From Streptomyces sp. SDr-06 (GTDB lineage Bacteria; Actinomycetota; Actinomycetes; Streptomycetales; Streptomycetaceae), in the NCBI RefSeq assembly GCF_003324565.1, contig NZ_QOLA01000005.1, positions 1-64,000 on the forward strand: a DNA stretch of 64,000 bases. Reading direction: 5' to 3'. Positions 27,079 to 36,136 of the stretch are shown one piece after another (position 1 is the stretch's first letter; the number at the start of each line of letters is the position of its first letter). Both the position numbers and the translations under genes were made by a program. Under the pieces are notes generated by a model. The model made no database searches and was not told where the DNA came from. It was given only the letters and a program-made list of their open reading frames with translations.

Positions 27079-27840
27079 TCACGTGCCGTACCTCCGGTGC
27101 CGCGCCGCGTAGTCCCGCAGCGCCCGCAGGAAGTCGACCTTGCGGAACGCGGGCCAGAACACTTCGCAGAAGTAGTACTCGGAGTGCGCGGACTGCCAGA
27201 GCATGAAGCCGGACAGCCGCTGCTCCCCACTCGTGCGGATCACGAGATCGGGGTCGGGCTGCCCCCGCGTGTACAGGTGCTCCGAGATGTGCTCGACGTC
27301 GACGATCTCGGCGAGCTCCTCGAAGGACGTGCCCTTGGCCGCGTGCTCCAGGAGCAGCGAGCGCACCGCGTCCGCGATCTCCTGCCGTCCGCCGTAGCCG
27401 ACGGCGACGTTGACCAGTATCCCGTCGATGTCGTGCGTGGCCTGTTCGGCCTCCTTGAGCACGGCCTGGGTGTGCCCGGGCAGCAGGTCCGCGTTGCCGA
27501 CGTGGTGCACGCGCCAGCGCCCGTCCGCCGCCAGGTCCCGCACCGCGTCCTCGATGATGCCGAGCAGCGGGATCAACTGGTCCTCGGGGCGGTCCAGGTT
27601 GTCGGTGGAGAGCAGCCAGAGGGTGACGACCTCGACATCGGTCTCGGCGCACCAGCCGAGCAGCTCCTGGATCTTGCTGGCGCCGGCCTGGTGACCCTGC
27701 TCGGGGCTGCGGGCCGATGCCTTGGCCCAGCGCCGGTTGCCGTCCAGGATGACACCGATGTGCTTGGGCACCTGGTCGTGGTCGAGGCGGCCTTCCACCC
27801 GGCGCGCATAGAGCCTGTACACCAGGTCGCGCAAACTCAC
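27079..27840 (-). CDS. uppS: cis-prenyltransferase / isoprenyl diphosphate synthase (UppS family)
   Basis: The 253-residue enzyme has the family signatures: VILDGNRRWAK with the catalytic Asp near residue 30, LSTDNLDRP, VAVGYGGRQEI, and RTSGEQRLSGFMLWQ and EYYFCEVFWPAF at the C-terminus. It condenses isopentenyl diphosphate in cis onto an allylic primer. Streptomycetes carry more than one paralogue and product length cannot be told from sequence, so undecaprenyl synthesis is not certain. The GTG at 27840 has GAGAGGGTGG upstream; longer starts to 27888 are possible. Confidence 0.88.
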   Translation of the reverse strand: MSLRDLVYRLYARRVEGRLDHDQVPKHIGVILDGNRRWAKASARSPEQGHQAGASKIQELLGWCAETDVEVVTLWLLSTDNLDRPEDQLIPLLGIIEDAVRDLAADGRWRVHHVGNADLLPGHTQAVLKEAEQATHDIDGILVNVAVGYGGRQEIADAVRSLLLEHAAKGTSFEELAEIVDVEHISEHLYTRGQPDPDLVIRTSGEQRLSGFMLWQSAHSEYYFCEVFWPAFRKVDFLRALRDYAARHRRYGT

Positions 27841-27976
27841 CGATTCCACCCTCTCGTTGCCTTCCGGGGGCCCGCCGCCGCCCCGCACACCGGCCGCCCC
27901 AGGGAAAGCACAGTACTGCGGACGGGCGACGGCGGCCCAACTCGGTCTGTCACAAGTCCGTGATAAGCAGGGAAAC

Positions 27977-29014
27977 GTGACTGAATCGCTCCGCTTCCTC
28001 GCCGCCCCGGACCGCTACGACTCCATGGAGTACCGCAGGACCGGCCGCAGCGGCCTCAAGCTCCCCGCCGTCTCGCTCGGCCTGTGGCACAACTTCGGCG
28101 ACGACCGCGCCCTGGACTCCCAGCGCGCCATCCTGCGCCGCGCCTTCGACCTCGGGGTCACCCACTTCGACCTGGCCAACAACTACGGCCCGCCGGCCGG
28201 CTCCGCCGAGCTGAACTTCGGGAAGATTTTCGGCCAGGACTTCGCCCCGTACCGGGACGAGCTCGTCATCTCCACCAAGGCCGGCTATCTGATGCACCCG
28301 GGCCCGTACGGCGAGTGGGGTTCGCGCAAGTACCTGCTGTCCTCGCTCGACGCCTCGCTGAACCGCATGGGCCTGGACCACGTCGACATCTTCTACTCGC
28401 ACCGCTTCGACCCGGAGACCCCCCTGGAGGAGACGATGGGCGCGCTCGCGTCCGCCGTCCAGCAGGGCAAGGCGCTGTACGTCGGCGTCTCCTCGTACAA
28501 CAGCGAGCAGACCGCCGAGGCCGCCCGGCTGCTCAAGGAGATGGGCGTCCCGGCCCTGATCCACCAGCCGTCGTACTCGATGATCAACCGCTGGACGGAG
28601 GAGGACGGGCTGCTGGACACCCTGGAGGCGGCCGGCATGGGCTGCATCTCCTTCGTGCCGCTCGCGCAGGGCCTGCTCACCAACAAGTACCTCAAGGGCA
28701 TCCCGGAGGGCTCCCGGGCCACCCAGGGCAAGTCCCTGGACCCGGGTCTGCTGAGCGACGAGGTCGTACGCCGTCTGAACGGACTGAACGACATCGCCTC
28801 CCGGCGCGGCCAGTCGCTGGCGCAGCTGGCGCTGGCCTGGGTGCTGCGCGACCCGCGGATGACGTCGGCGCTGATCGGCGCGTCCAGCGTCCGGCAGCTG
28901 GAGGAGAACGTGGCGGCGCTGGCCGGACCGGCGCTCACCGACGCGGAGTTGAAGGAGATCGACGCCTTCGCCGTGGACACCCGGGGCACCAACATCTGGG
29001 CCGACCGCGGCTGA
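27977..29014 (+). CDS. Aldo/keto reductase, YghZ (L-glyceraldehyde-3-phosphate reductase) type
   Basis: The 345-residue TIM-barrel reductase opens with the family pattern PDRYDSMEYRRTGRSGLKLP and SLGLWHNFG. Catalytic residues are recognisable in FDLANNYGPP (Asp, Tyr), STKAGYLM (Lys) and YSHRFDP (His); C-terminal SALIGASSVRQLEENV binds NADPH. Length and ends match YghZ of E. coli. It likely detoxifies aldehydes such as methylglyoxal. The GTG at 27977 has GCAGGGA upstream. Confidence 0.88.
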   Translation: MTESLRFLAAPDRYDSMEYRRTGRSGLKLPAVSLGLWHNFGDDRALDSQRAILRRAFDLGVTHFDLANNYGPPAGSAELNFGKIFGQDFAPYRDELVISTKAGYLMHPGPYGEWGSRKYLLSSLDASLNRMGLDHVDIFYSHRFDPETPLEETMGALASAVQQGKALYVGVSSYNSEQTAEAARLLKEMGVPALIHQPSYSMINRWTEEDGLLDTLEAAGMGCISFVPLAQGLLTNKYLKGIPEGSRATQGKSLDPGLLSDEVVRRLNGLNDIASRRGQSLAQLALAWVLRDPRMTSALIGASSVRQLEENVAALAGPALTDAELKEIDAFAVDTRGTNIWADRG

Positions 29015-29081
29015 GGTGGTGGGGGCTCCGGCCGCCGGGACGCTGCGGTCCGGACCCGGCCGGGCCCCGCGAAAGAAAAAA

Positions 29082-29116
29082 CGGGCCGGTCCGTGGGGGG
29101 GATACGGACCGGCCCG
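29082..29116. terminator. Terminator after the aldo/keto reductase gene
   Basis: A perfect 13-bp stem (29082-29094 with 29104-29116) is preceded by an A-run and followed by G-runs and TTT. It lies 68 bases past the stop. Confidence 0.8.
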
Positions 29117-29379
29117 AGGGGGGGTTTCCACCATAACCCTTCGTAAGTGATGCTGGGCGCCACGGCGCTCCGGAACTACGCTCCGAAACCGGCCCGGTAC
29201 GCTCCGACGGTCCCCCGCAGGGGTGATGCCGACCGCGCGCCCGACCTTGACCGTGCAGGTCAGAGGGGCACCGCCACCCTCAGCGCCGCTCCTGGCGACG
29301 GATTCCGCGGCGGGAAATCCGTTCCGGATGTGCGTCACCCCACCGGGTCAAGGCGGCCGCGCCCCGTGACCGTCCGGTG
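29117..29379. other. Intergenic remainder, nothing recognised
   Basis: Together with the preceding terminator this makes a 365-base gap between convergent genes. Short open frames here have no ribosome site or recognisable product. Confidence 0.5.
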
Positions 29380-30942
29380 TCAGCGTGTACGCGGCAAGGC
29401 CCCGGCCCGCCCGCTCCCGGCGCGGCGCAGCAGCGAGACGCCGTCCGCCTCCGCCACCCGTACGTACCCGTACTTCGTGAGCGCCAGCGCGTACTCCTGC
29501 TCCTGCCGGGCGGCCGGGTAGGGCCAGGTGCCGGGCGGGTAGGGCCAGGACTCCGGGGGCACGCGGTCGTAGGCGATCCACTGCGCCGTGGGGCGCGGGA
29601 CGGGCCCGTCCGTCGCGTACAGCTTCCAGTGCACCGGGTAGGTCGGGAACAGGACCGTCGTGGTGCGCGAAGTCAGTTGGGGGACAAGGCGGTTGGAGGC
29701 CGCGACGGTCGCGCCGTCCGGGATCAGGCGGAGCAGTTCGCGCACCGTGGTGACGTGCCCGGTGGTGCGCCAGGTCGACCGGTGGGCGATCTGGGCGAGG
29801 GGGAAGGAGGGGACGAGGACGAGCGTCACCCCCAGCACCGTCGCCAGCGAGGCGCGGACGTGGCGCCGGGCGAGCGGGTCGCCCGCGGCGGCGTACGGCC
29901 GCAGCGCGTCCGTCAGGGCCGCGAGGACCACCGGCATCAGGACGGCCGTGTAGTGGAAGGCGGTCCCCCAGTGGAAGACGTTGGTGGACAGCATCCGCCA
30001 GCCGAGGGTGGGCACGGCGATCAGGGCGAGGGGGGAGCGCAGCGCGACGAGCGCGGCCGGTGCGAAGACCAGGACGAGCGTGGTGGCCTTCACCTCGGGC
30101 CGTACCGCGTCGAGCGGCGCGAGGGCGAGCGTGGTGAGCAGCGAGTGGTGCGCGGGCGCGAGGTTGGCGGCGTGCGCGTAGGTGCCCGCCGGGTTGAAGA
30201 ACGGCATCAGGACCTTGAATTCGAGCGCGCTGCCCAAGAGGCCGAGCAGCGCGGTGGCGATGCCGAGCCGACGGGGGCCGCGCCAGGCGACGTACGCCCC
30301 GATCGCGGCCAGGGTGAGCCCGAGGTCCTCCTTGACCAGCAGCAGCGGCACCGCCCAGACGACGGCCCGGCGCCACCGCCTGTTGGCCAGCGCTTCGAGG
30401 GCGTAGGAGACGAGCGGGACCGCGAAGCACACCTCGTGGAAGTCGAAGCCGACCGCCGAGGCGATGCCCCAGCTCAGCCCGTACCCGAAGGCGACGACGT
30501 GGGCGGCCCGGCGGCCGAGGACCCGCGCGGCCTGCCGGGCGAGCGGCACGACGGCGAGCGCGAGCAGCGCGGCCTGCGCGATCAGCAGGGTGTACGGGGA
30601 GGGGAAGAGGCGGTACAGCGGCGCGAGGACGGCGAGCACGGGGTGGAAGTGGTCGCCGAGGAGGTTGAAGCCGTCGCCGCGCAGCGGGGCGACCGGCGCG
30701 TCGAGGTGGGCGTACGCGCGGACGGCCTGCTCGAAGATGCCGAGGTCGTAGCCGGTGGTGCGGACCAGGGCCTGGCGGCGGCCCGAGACGGTGGCGTACA
30801 GCAGGAAGAGCGCGGCGGCCCACCCCCACCACAGGAGGGCGGGCCGGCCGATGCGGACACGAGGGATGCGGGAGAGGGTGGGTACGGGCGTGATCGGCGG
30901 CTGTGCGCGCCGCCTTACCCTTTGGTCAGCAATTGTCCCCAT
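29380..30942 (-). CDS. DUF2079 family polytopic membrane protein
   Basis: The 520-residue protein has about ten hydrophobic segments (ALLWWGWAAALFLLYATV, LLIAQAALLALAVVPLA, ALVALRSPLALIAVP and others). The DUF2079 pattern is YDLGIFEQAVRAY, LLGDHFHPVLAVLAPLY and SAVGFDFHEVCFAVPL. The family resembles GT-C glycosyltransferases and the short extracytoplasmic DLGIFEQ motif may be catalytic, but the substrate is unknown. It follows the methyltransferase gene by 18 bases in the same direction and is probably cotranscribed. Confidence 0.85.
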   Translation of the reverse strand: MGTIADQRVRRRAQPPITPVPTLSRIPRVRIGRPALLWWGWAAALFLLYATVSGRRQALVRTTGYDLGIFEQAVRAYAHLDAPVAPLRGDGFNLLGDHFHPVLAVLAPLYRLFPSPYTLLIAQAALLALAVVPLARQAARVLGRRAAHVVAFGYGLSWGIASAVGFDFHEVCFAVPLVSYALEALANRRWRRAVVWAVPLLLVKEDLGLTLAAIGAYVAWRGPRRLGIATALLGLLGSALEFKVLMPFFNPAGTYAHAANLAPAHHSLLTTLALAPLDAVRPEVKATTLVLVFAPAALVALRSPLALIAVPTLGWRMLSTNVFHWGTAFHYTAVLMPVVLAALTDALRPYAAAGDPLARRHVRASLATVLGVTLVLVPSFPLAQIAHRSTWRTTGHVTTVRELLRLIPDGATVAASNRLVPQLTSRTTTVLFPTYPVHWKLYATDGPVPRPTAQWIAYDRVPPESWPYPPGTWPYPAARQEQEYALALTKYGYVRVAEADGVSLLRRAGSGRAGALPRTR

Positions 30943-30960
30943 GCATCCGGATGCTAGGGG

Positions 30961-31758
30961 TCAGCGGCCGGGCCTCAGGGGCTTGCGCGCCTCGATGAGG
31001 AAGCGTGTCGTGTGCGCGACGAAGGGGCCCTCTGCACGGATCTGCTCGTCGAGCGCCTTCAGCCGGTCGCGGTGCTCCTCGACGGTGAAGCCGGGCACCA
31101 TCCAGATCACCTTGCGCAGGAAGTAGACGACGGCGCCGATGTCGTTGAACTCGGTGCGCAGCTTCTCCAGGCGCAGATCGACGACCTCAAGACCCGCGTC
31201 CTCCGCCTCCTTGCGCGCCTTGCCGGGGTCGCGGCCGCCGCGCACCTCCGGCGGCTGCGGTCCCAGGAAGTACTCGACGAGCTCGAACACGCTGGCCGGG
31301 CCCACCTGTTGGGAGAAGTACGTGCCGCCCGGGGACAGCACGCGGGCGATCTCGGACCACCAGGTGGTGACGGGGTGCCGGCTGACGACGAGGTCGAAGG
31401 CTCCGTCGGCGAACGGCAGCGGCGGCTTGTCCTCGTCGGCGACGACCGCCACTCCGCGCGGGTGGAGCAGGCTGGTGGCACGGGCGACGTTGGGCGCCCA
31501 GCCCTCCGTCGCGACCGCGAGCGGCGGCAGCTGGGGCACGGCGGCCAGGACTTCGCCGCCGCCGGTCTGGATGTCGAGGGCGGCGGTGGCCCTGGCCATC
31601 CGCCCGGCCATCGCGCGGGCGTACCCCCACGACGGCCGCTCTTCGGTGGCCCGCCCGTCCAGCCAGGAGAAGTCCCAGCCGTCGACGGAGACGGACGCGG
31701 CCTCGTCGATCAGTTCCTCGAAGGGGCGGTTGTTGTGGTTCCTGATGTTTCGGCCCAT
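30961..31758 (-). CDS. SAM-dependent class I methyltransferase
   Basis: The 265-residue protein has a Rossmann methyltransferase core: ALDIQTGGGEVLA (motif I, about 62-74), VAVVADEDKPPLPFADGAFD (motifs II-III), LVVSRHPVTTWWSEIARVL and LSPGGTYFSQQVG (post-motifs). It lacks a targeting signal. The substrate is unknown. It is the first gene of a two-gene leftward unit with the DUF2079 gene and is divergent to DUF192. Confidence 0.85.
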   Translation of the reverse strand: MGRNIRNHNNRPFEELIDEAASVSVDGWDFSWLDGRATEERPSWGYARAMAGRMARATAALDIQTGGGEVLAAVPQLPPLAVATEGWAPNVARATSLLHPRGVAVVADEDKPPLPFADGAFDLVVSRHPVTTWWSEIARVLSPGGTYFSQQVGPASVFELVEYFLGPQPPEVRGGRDPGKARKEAEDAGLEVVDLRLEKLRTEFNDIGAVVYFLRKVIWMVPGFTVEEHRDRLKALDEQIRAEGPFVAHTTRFLIEARKPLRPGR

Positions 31759-31804
31759 GTTGCGGACCCTACGCGGCGGCCCCGTGAGCCACTACCGTTT
31801 GTCC

Positions 31805-32179
31805 ATGGGCCGATGGAGGGACGGAACGGGCGAGTTGAGCGTGCTCGACGGCGCCGGGACGGCGGTTCCGCTGGAGATCGCGGCGTCCTACCGGGCCCGC
31901 ACCCGGGGCCTGCTCGGCCGCGACGGCATCGAGGGAGCGCTGCTGCTGACCCCGGCGAGCAGCGTGCACACGTTCAGGATGCGGTTCGCGATCGACGTGG
32001 CCCATCTGGACCGACGGCTCCGTGTGCTCGCGGTCCGCACGATGCCCCCGGGCCGCCTCGGCGCGATCCGGCCGCGCGCGCGGTACGTCCTGGAGGCGGA
32101 GGCGGGCGCGATGGCCGGGTGGGGGCTGCGGCCGGGCGCGCAGGTGGTCGTCGCGGCCGGGCAGGATCTCAGGACTTGA
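31805..32179 (+). CDS. DUF192 family protein
   Basis: The 124-residue protein matches DUF192: ASYRARTRGLLGRDGIEGAL near 26-45, HTFRMRFAIDVAHLD near 54-68, and RYVLEAEAGAMAGWGLRPGA near 92-111. It lacks the signal peptide many family members have. Function is unknown. Its end overlaps the convergent lipoprotein gene by 11 bases. Confidence 0.85.
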   Translation: MGRWRDGTGELSVLDGAGTAVPLEIAASYRARTRGLLGRDGIEGALLLTPASSVHTFRMRFAIDVAHLDRRLRVLAVRTMPPGRLGAIRPRARYVLEAEAGAMAGWGLRPGAQVVVAAGQDLRT

Positions 32180-32921
32180 GCTTGGCCGCCTGCGCAACGG
32201 CGAGCTCGGCCGGGATCCGGGGCGTGTCGTCCCCGGTGACGTCGACGGCGCAGTAGGTGACCACGGTCGTCCCGCTGCGCACCACCTGGAAGACCATCGG
32301 CACGGCGCCGCCCTGCGCGACGCCCGTCAGCTCGTACGCCACCGCCTCGTCGCCCGCCTTCGGCGCGGGCAGCTCCTTGACCGCGGTGAAGACCGAGGGC
32401 TCCAGGTCGCCGCCCTTGGTCTGGAACCCGTCCGCGCAGGCACCGATGGCGGTGCGCAGCCGGGCGAGCACGTCGGGAGCGCCGGAGGGATGCGATCCGA
32501 GCACCTCGGTGACGACGGTCTGGTCCGACTGCCCGTCCTCGGTCGCGTCGACGAGCCGGCGGTAGACGGTCGCGGAGGGCGCGGGCTCGGGCGTGCCGTT
32601 GAGGACGGACACGAACGGCATGCACGCGGCCTTGACCGTCCTGGAACTGCCGGTCGGCGCGGCGCCCTCCAGCGGCTCGGCCGCGAAGTTCTTGACGTCG
32701 CCGGTCGCGAGGGCCGCCGCGCCGAGCTGTTCACTGGTGAGCGCCCCGGCCGCCTTCACCTTCGGGACGTCGCTCGCGCCGGCGGCGGCCGCGGTGTCGC
32801 GCACCGACCCGTCCTCGCCCTGGCCGCCCGCACCACTGGGCCCGCACGCCGCCGCGCCCGCGAGGGCGATCAGACACACCCCAGCCGTCGCCGCACGGCT
32901 CCGTACCAGCCTTGGCTTCAT
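32169..32921 (-). CDS. Lipoprotein of unknown function
   Basis: The 250-residue protein begins MKPRLVRSRAA, then a hydrophobic stretch and a lipobox ending GAAAC, so it should be lipid-anchored after cleavage before that Cys (residue 26). The mature part (ALTSEQLGAAALATGDVKNF, VYRRLVDATEDG, VVTYCAVDV) resembles the actinobacterial sensor-like/PknH-like exported proteins only in general outline; I do not name a family. The start at 32921 was chosen because the signal begins there. Confidence 0.8.
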   Translation of the reverse strand: MKPRLVRSRAATAGVCLIALAGAAACGPSGAGGQGEDGSVRDTAAAAGASDVPKVKAAGALTSEQLGAAALATGDVKNFAAEPLEGAAPTGSSRTVKAACMPFVSVLNGTPEPAPSATVYRRLVDATEDGQSDQTVVTEVLGSHPSGAPDVLARLRTAIGACADGFQTKGGDLEPSVFTAVKELPAPKAGDEAVAYELTGVAQGGAVPMVFQVVRSGTTVVTYCAVDVTGDDTPRIPAELAVAQAAKLKS

Positions 32922-33081
32922 ACCCTGCACCGTAACAACCACTCCTGTGCGTCGGCTGGGTGCGGAACGGCTGAATCCGGCGGATCGCCGCCCGGCACCG
33001 GCCGGCCACGCCGCTTTCACCCGGAGGCACCCCGTCCTCCCGTCACCGTTTCGGTTACCCCGCAACGGCGCCGCGCAACGA

Positions 33082-33118
33082 CGTACGGGCCGGACGGTCA
33101 ACCCGTCCGGCCCGTACG
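33082..33118. terminator. Terminator of the sialidase-fold gene
   Basis: A perfect 16-bp stem (33082-33097 with 33103-33118) and 5-base loop lies just past the leftward stop at 33132. Confidence 0.85.
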
Positions 33119-33131
33119 GGAGTTGACTCCC

Positions 33132-34700
33132 TCAGCGCCGGGTCGGGCGCGCGGGTCCGTGCTGCGCGGTCACCGCGTGCGGCACGGCCGCAGGACGGCG
33201 CGCAGCTGCCGGGGCGCCCGGTACGAACAGTCCGCTGTAGGCGTCGGTCGGGTTCAGCGGCTGGCTGTCGTTGGCCTCGGAGAGGATCGGCCGGACACCG
33301 CCCCCGTCGGCGGTCAGCCCCTCGTAGTCGCCCAGGAAGTGCCCCCAGCCGGCGTAGGGCGCCTGGAGCCAGTCGAAGACGCGGCTGATCCGCCGCTCGC
33401 TCGGGTACTCCTCGCCCCCGCGCGGGAAGGTGAGCAGCCAGGCGGCCGTGGGCAGCGTGGTGGTGTTGCCCGGGGTGAGGAAGCGCAGGTCGTAGTAGGT
33501 CAGCGACACGGTGCCGTGGGTGTCGACGGCGATGGACGGGGTGAAGGCGGGAGCGCCCGGCGCCTGGTTGACGCGGGTGGGCCCGGACCACGTGTGCCCG
33601 CCGTCCGTGGAGTGCACGAGCTGGATGGCGTCGTACGCCCCTCCGGTGAACTCGCTCCCCTCGTACGCCACGTACAGCTCGCCGGTCCGCGGGTCGATGG
33701 CGGCGTTCGGCAGCCCGGACCCGGCGCGGAGCGCCTTGCTCGTGTCCGCGGGCGCGTTGGGGTCGACCTCGGGGACGGAGGTGTCCACCGCCACCGTCTC
33801 GGGCTTGGACCAGGTCCGCGCCTGGTCGTCGGAGCGGACGACGGCGAAGTGCAGATCCGTCGGGGTGCTCGCGGTGACGTCGCTGTAGGTCTGCCACTCG
33901 AAGAAGTCGTACAGCGTGCCGGTGCGCGGGTCGGGGACGATCACGTTGCCGATGGTCTGCGAGTGCGGCACGGCGCTGGTGTCGACGAACGGACGCGCCT
34001 TCGACCAGGTGCGGCCCCCGTCCCGCGTGACGGAGAGGTAGGCCGGTCCGTCGTAGACCGCCCCCGGGCCGCTGGTGACCTGCTGGATCCGGTCCCACAC
34101 CTGGTAGGCGGTGCCCGGGTGGAGCGGGTCTGCGGTCACGGAGTTCTTGTCGTCGGTGAACGCCGCGTCCGTGTCCTTGATCAACTCGGTGGTGTTCCGC
34201 CACGTCCTGCCGCCGTCGTACGAGGTCGAGGCGGCGACGCCGTTGCGCGGCGTGGTGGCGTCGAAGACGAGCCCACTGGAGTAGGCGGTCCCGTCGGGCC
34301 CGAAGCTGACCCAGGCGTCGGACGCCCGCTGGTAGTCGAGACCGCCGGGTGCGCAGTGGGTGTAGGGCATCGGAATCTGGGTGAAGTGGCGCCCGTCCCG
34401 TGAGTAGCTCGCGGAGATCCCGCGCGCCCCGCCGTTGGACCAGCGGTCCTGCTGGTAGACCCCGATGACGTTGCCCGGATCGCGCGGGTTCGCCGAGACG
34501 TACGGTTCGACCTCGGCCGAAGGGTGGTTGACCCCGGTGCCGTCCGCCGCGATGTTGCAGGCGGCGTACGGATCCCCGGGCGAAACCAGCACGACGGGCT
34601 GTCCCGCCGCCTGCCCCGTCCCGGCGACCAGCAGAAGCAACGCGGCCGAAGCGGCCCCCAACAGCCCTGCTCTGCCCCGCAATTGTGCACGTACACGCAT
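33132..34700 (-). CDS. Secreted sialidase-superfamily (BNR/Asp-box) protein
   Basis: The 522-residue protein has a signal peptide (about 1-33, AALLLLVAGTGQAAG) and a beta-propeller with five Asp-box repeats: SYSRDGRHF, STSYDGGRTW, SVTRDGGRTW, VRSDDQARTW and VHSTDGGHTW. The arginine triad of true sialidases could not be assigned with confidence, so hydrolytic activity is unproven. Related proteins are annotated as exo-alpha-sialidases or photosystem-assembly-like propellers. It is a single leftward gene beside the Tad-like block. Confidence 0.8.
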   Translation of the reverse strand: MRVRAQLRGRAGLLGAASAALLLLVAGTGQAAGQPVVLVSPGDPYAACNIAADGTGVNHPSAEVEPYVSANPRDPGNVIGVYQQDRWSNGGARGISASYSRDGRHFTQIPMPYTHCAPGGLDYQRASDAWVSFGPDGTAYSSGLVFDATTPRNGVAASTSYDGGRTWRNTTELIKDTDAAFTDDKNSVTADPLHPGTAYQVWDRIQQVTSGPGAVYDGPAYLSVTRDGGRTWSKARPFVDTSAVPHSQTIGNVIVPDPRTGTLYDFFEWQTYSDVTASTPTDLHFAVVRSDDQARTWSKPETVAVDTSVPEVDPNAPADTSKALRAGSGLPNAAIDPRTGELYVAYEGSEFTGGAYDAIQLVHSTDGGHTWSGPTRVNQAPGAPAFTPSIAVDTHGTVSLTYYDLRFLTPGNTTTLPTAAWLLTFPRGGEEYPSERRISRVFDWLQAPYAGWGHFLGDYEGLTADGGGVRPILSEANDSQPLNPTDAYSGLFVPGAPAAARRPAAVPHAVTAQHGPARPTRR

Positions 34701-34836
34701 GTAGACCCCCCATGGTCCATGGCTGATGCGCCTGCGACTTTCCCGGGTGGTGCCTGATGACGCTGTGCGCGGGCGACTCTATGGACACACGGGGCGAGCC
34801 GAGGGGGCTTTGGGGCACTCTTTGAAGAGGCCGGGC

Positions 34837-35499
34837 CTAGCCGCTGCTCCGCGTGAAGCTGACCTCCACCCGCCGGTTCTTCTTGCGGCCGTCCTCCGTC
34901 GAGTTGTCGGAGATCGGGTAGTCCTCGGCGTAACCCCGGATCTCGAAGGTCACGTCGGGGCCCAGCGACAGGGAGAGCGCCTTCTGTACGGCGTCGGCGC
35001 GCTCCTTCGACAGGACCACGCCGTGCTCGTGCGTGCCCAGATTGTCCGTGAAGCCGAACACCCGAACGCTGGTCGCCTTCTGCTTCTTGATCTCCGCGGC
35101 GATGCCCTGGATGCGGTCGTTCGCGTCCGGTGACAGGGCCGCGCTGTCCATCGCGAACAGCACCTCGGCCTGCAGCGCGAACGTCACGCTCGTATTGGTG
35201 TCGGACCGCCGTTCCTCGCCGCCCTGGTCCTCGACGATCGACTTGATGTCCAGCACCTTCGGCGCCGCGAGCGTGCCGCCCTCGGGGAGCTTCAGGTTCG
35301 GCGAGGTCGCGTCGACCTTCATCGAGGGGTCACTCGTCGCCTCGGTGCCGGGCAGCGGCGGGCTGCTCGGCGTCTCGTCGGCGTACGCGGTGGCGCCGCC
35401 GGCGCTCAGCACGAGCGCGACGGCGATCACCACGGCCGCGCGCCGGGTCCTGGTCCCGGTTCCGGTCCTGGTTGTCGTGCTGGTCATCGATCTGGTCAT
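34837..35499 (-). CDS. OmpA-domain (peptidoglycan-binding) exported protein, end of Tad-like block
   Basis: The 220-residue protein has a Thr/Arg-rich N-terminus, a signal or anchor segment (AAVVIAVALVLSAGGATAYA) and a C-terminal OmpA/MotB domain (about 105-218: EVLFAMDSAALSPDANDRIQ, VRVFGFTDNLGTHEHGVVLS, GYAEDYPISDNSTEDGRKKN, RRVEVS). This domain binds peptidoglycan. In Tad loci OmpA-type proteins anchor the apparatus to the wall. It starts 7 bases after the lipoprotein gene. Confidence 0.85.
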   Translation of the reverse strand: MTRSMTSTTTRTGTGTRTRRAAVVIAVALVLSAGGATAYADETPSSPPLPGTEATSDPSMKVDATSPNLKLPEGGTLAAPKVLDIKSIVEDQGGEERRSDTNTSVTFALQAEVLFAMDSAALSPDANDRIQGIAAEIKKQKATSVRVFGFTDNLGTHEHGVVLSKERADAVQKALSLSLGPDVTFEIRGYAEDYPISDNSTEDGRKKNRRVEVSFTRSSG

Positions 35500-35506
35500 G
35501 GCGTGA

Positions 35507-36106
35507 TCACCCGGAGACGGGGACGGACAGGGTGGGGAAGGTCGGCAGCTGGAAATCGACTTGCTTGGTGCCGTTGGGGGGGGCGGGGAACTGAGCGAAG
35601 AAGGGGACGGTCTGGCCTGCGTCCACGCTGGAAATCCCCATGGTGCACAGGCATTTACCCCCGGTGTCGCGCAGCACGTAGTAGCGCTTCTTGCCCACCT
35701 TGTCCACGAGGGTCGCCCCCGCTACGGAGTCGCCGCTGGCGAGGACGTCCCGTTCCGTTCCGGCCCAGTCGCTCGTGCCGTTGAAGCTTTTGGAACCAGG
35801 GTTGCGCAGCTGGCCGGACACCGTGACGAAGCCGCCCGAGTCCCGGGCCACGCTGTTGATCGTCAGAACCATCCCGCCGCCACCTGTGGCCTCGGCCAGT
35901 TTCGCGGTGGAGCCACCCTGCTGTGACGCCGAGCCCGACTGCTGCCCCTTTCCGGGTGACGTCGCCTTCGACGAGCCGGAGTTGCCGACGTTCGCCTTGT
36001 TGTCGTTACTGCTGTCGTCGCATCCGGCCACGGTGAATGCCAGGGCGGCCGCCATCGCTGCCGCCACAGCCCCCCTCCGGGCCTTCCACGCATGCCGAAC
36101 GCTCAT
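35507..36106 (-). CDS. Exported lipoprotein in the Tad-like block
   Basis: The 199-residue protein has a lipobox at the end of its signal (AALAFTVAGC) and then a Ser/Gly/Gln/Lys-rich linker (about 35-75) and a beta-rich domain (GGMVLTINSVARDSGGFVTV, KRYYVLRDTGGKCLCTMG) with a CLC pair. The function is unknown. The ATG at 36106 has GAGG about 10 bases upstream and was preferred over 36130. It overlaps no neighbour but lies between the TadG-like and OmpA genes. Confidence 0.8.
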   Translation of the reverse strand: MSVRHAWKARRGAVAAAMAAALAFTVAGCDDSSNDNKANVGNSGSSKATSPGKGQQSGSASQQGGSTAKLAEATGGGGMVLTINSVARDSGGFVTVSGQLRNPGSKSFNGTSDWAGTERDVLASGDSVAGATLVDKVGKKRYYVLRDTGGKCLCTMGISSVDAGQTVPFFAQFPAPPNGTKQVDFQLPTFPTLSVPVSG

Positions 36107-36136
36107 CGGTGCCATTCCTCTGCTCGTCACTCGCTG

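Noticed and set aside
26830..27963. 377-codon plus-strand frame opposite the cis-prenyltransferase
   Set aside because: No ribosome site, no domain and composition of a reverse-strand shadow.
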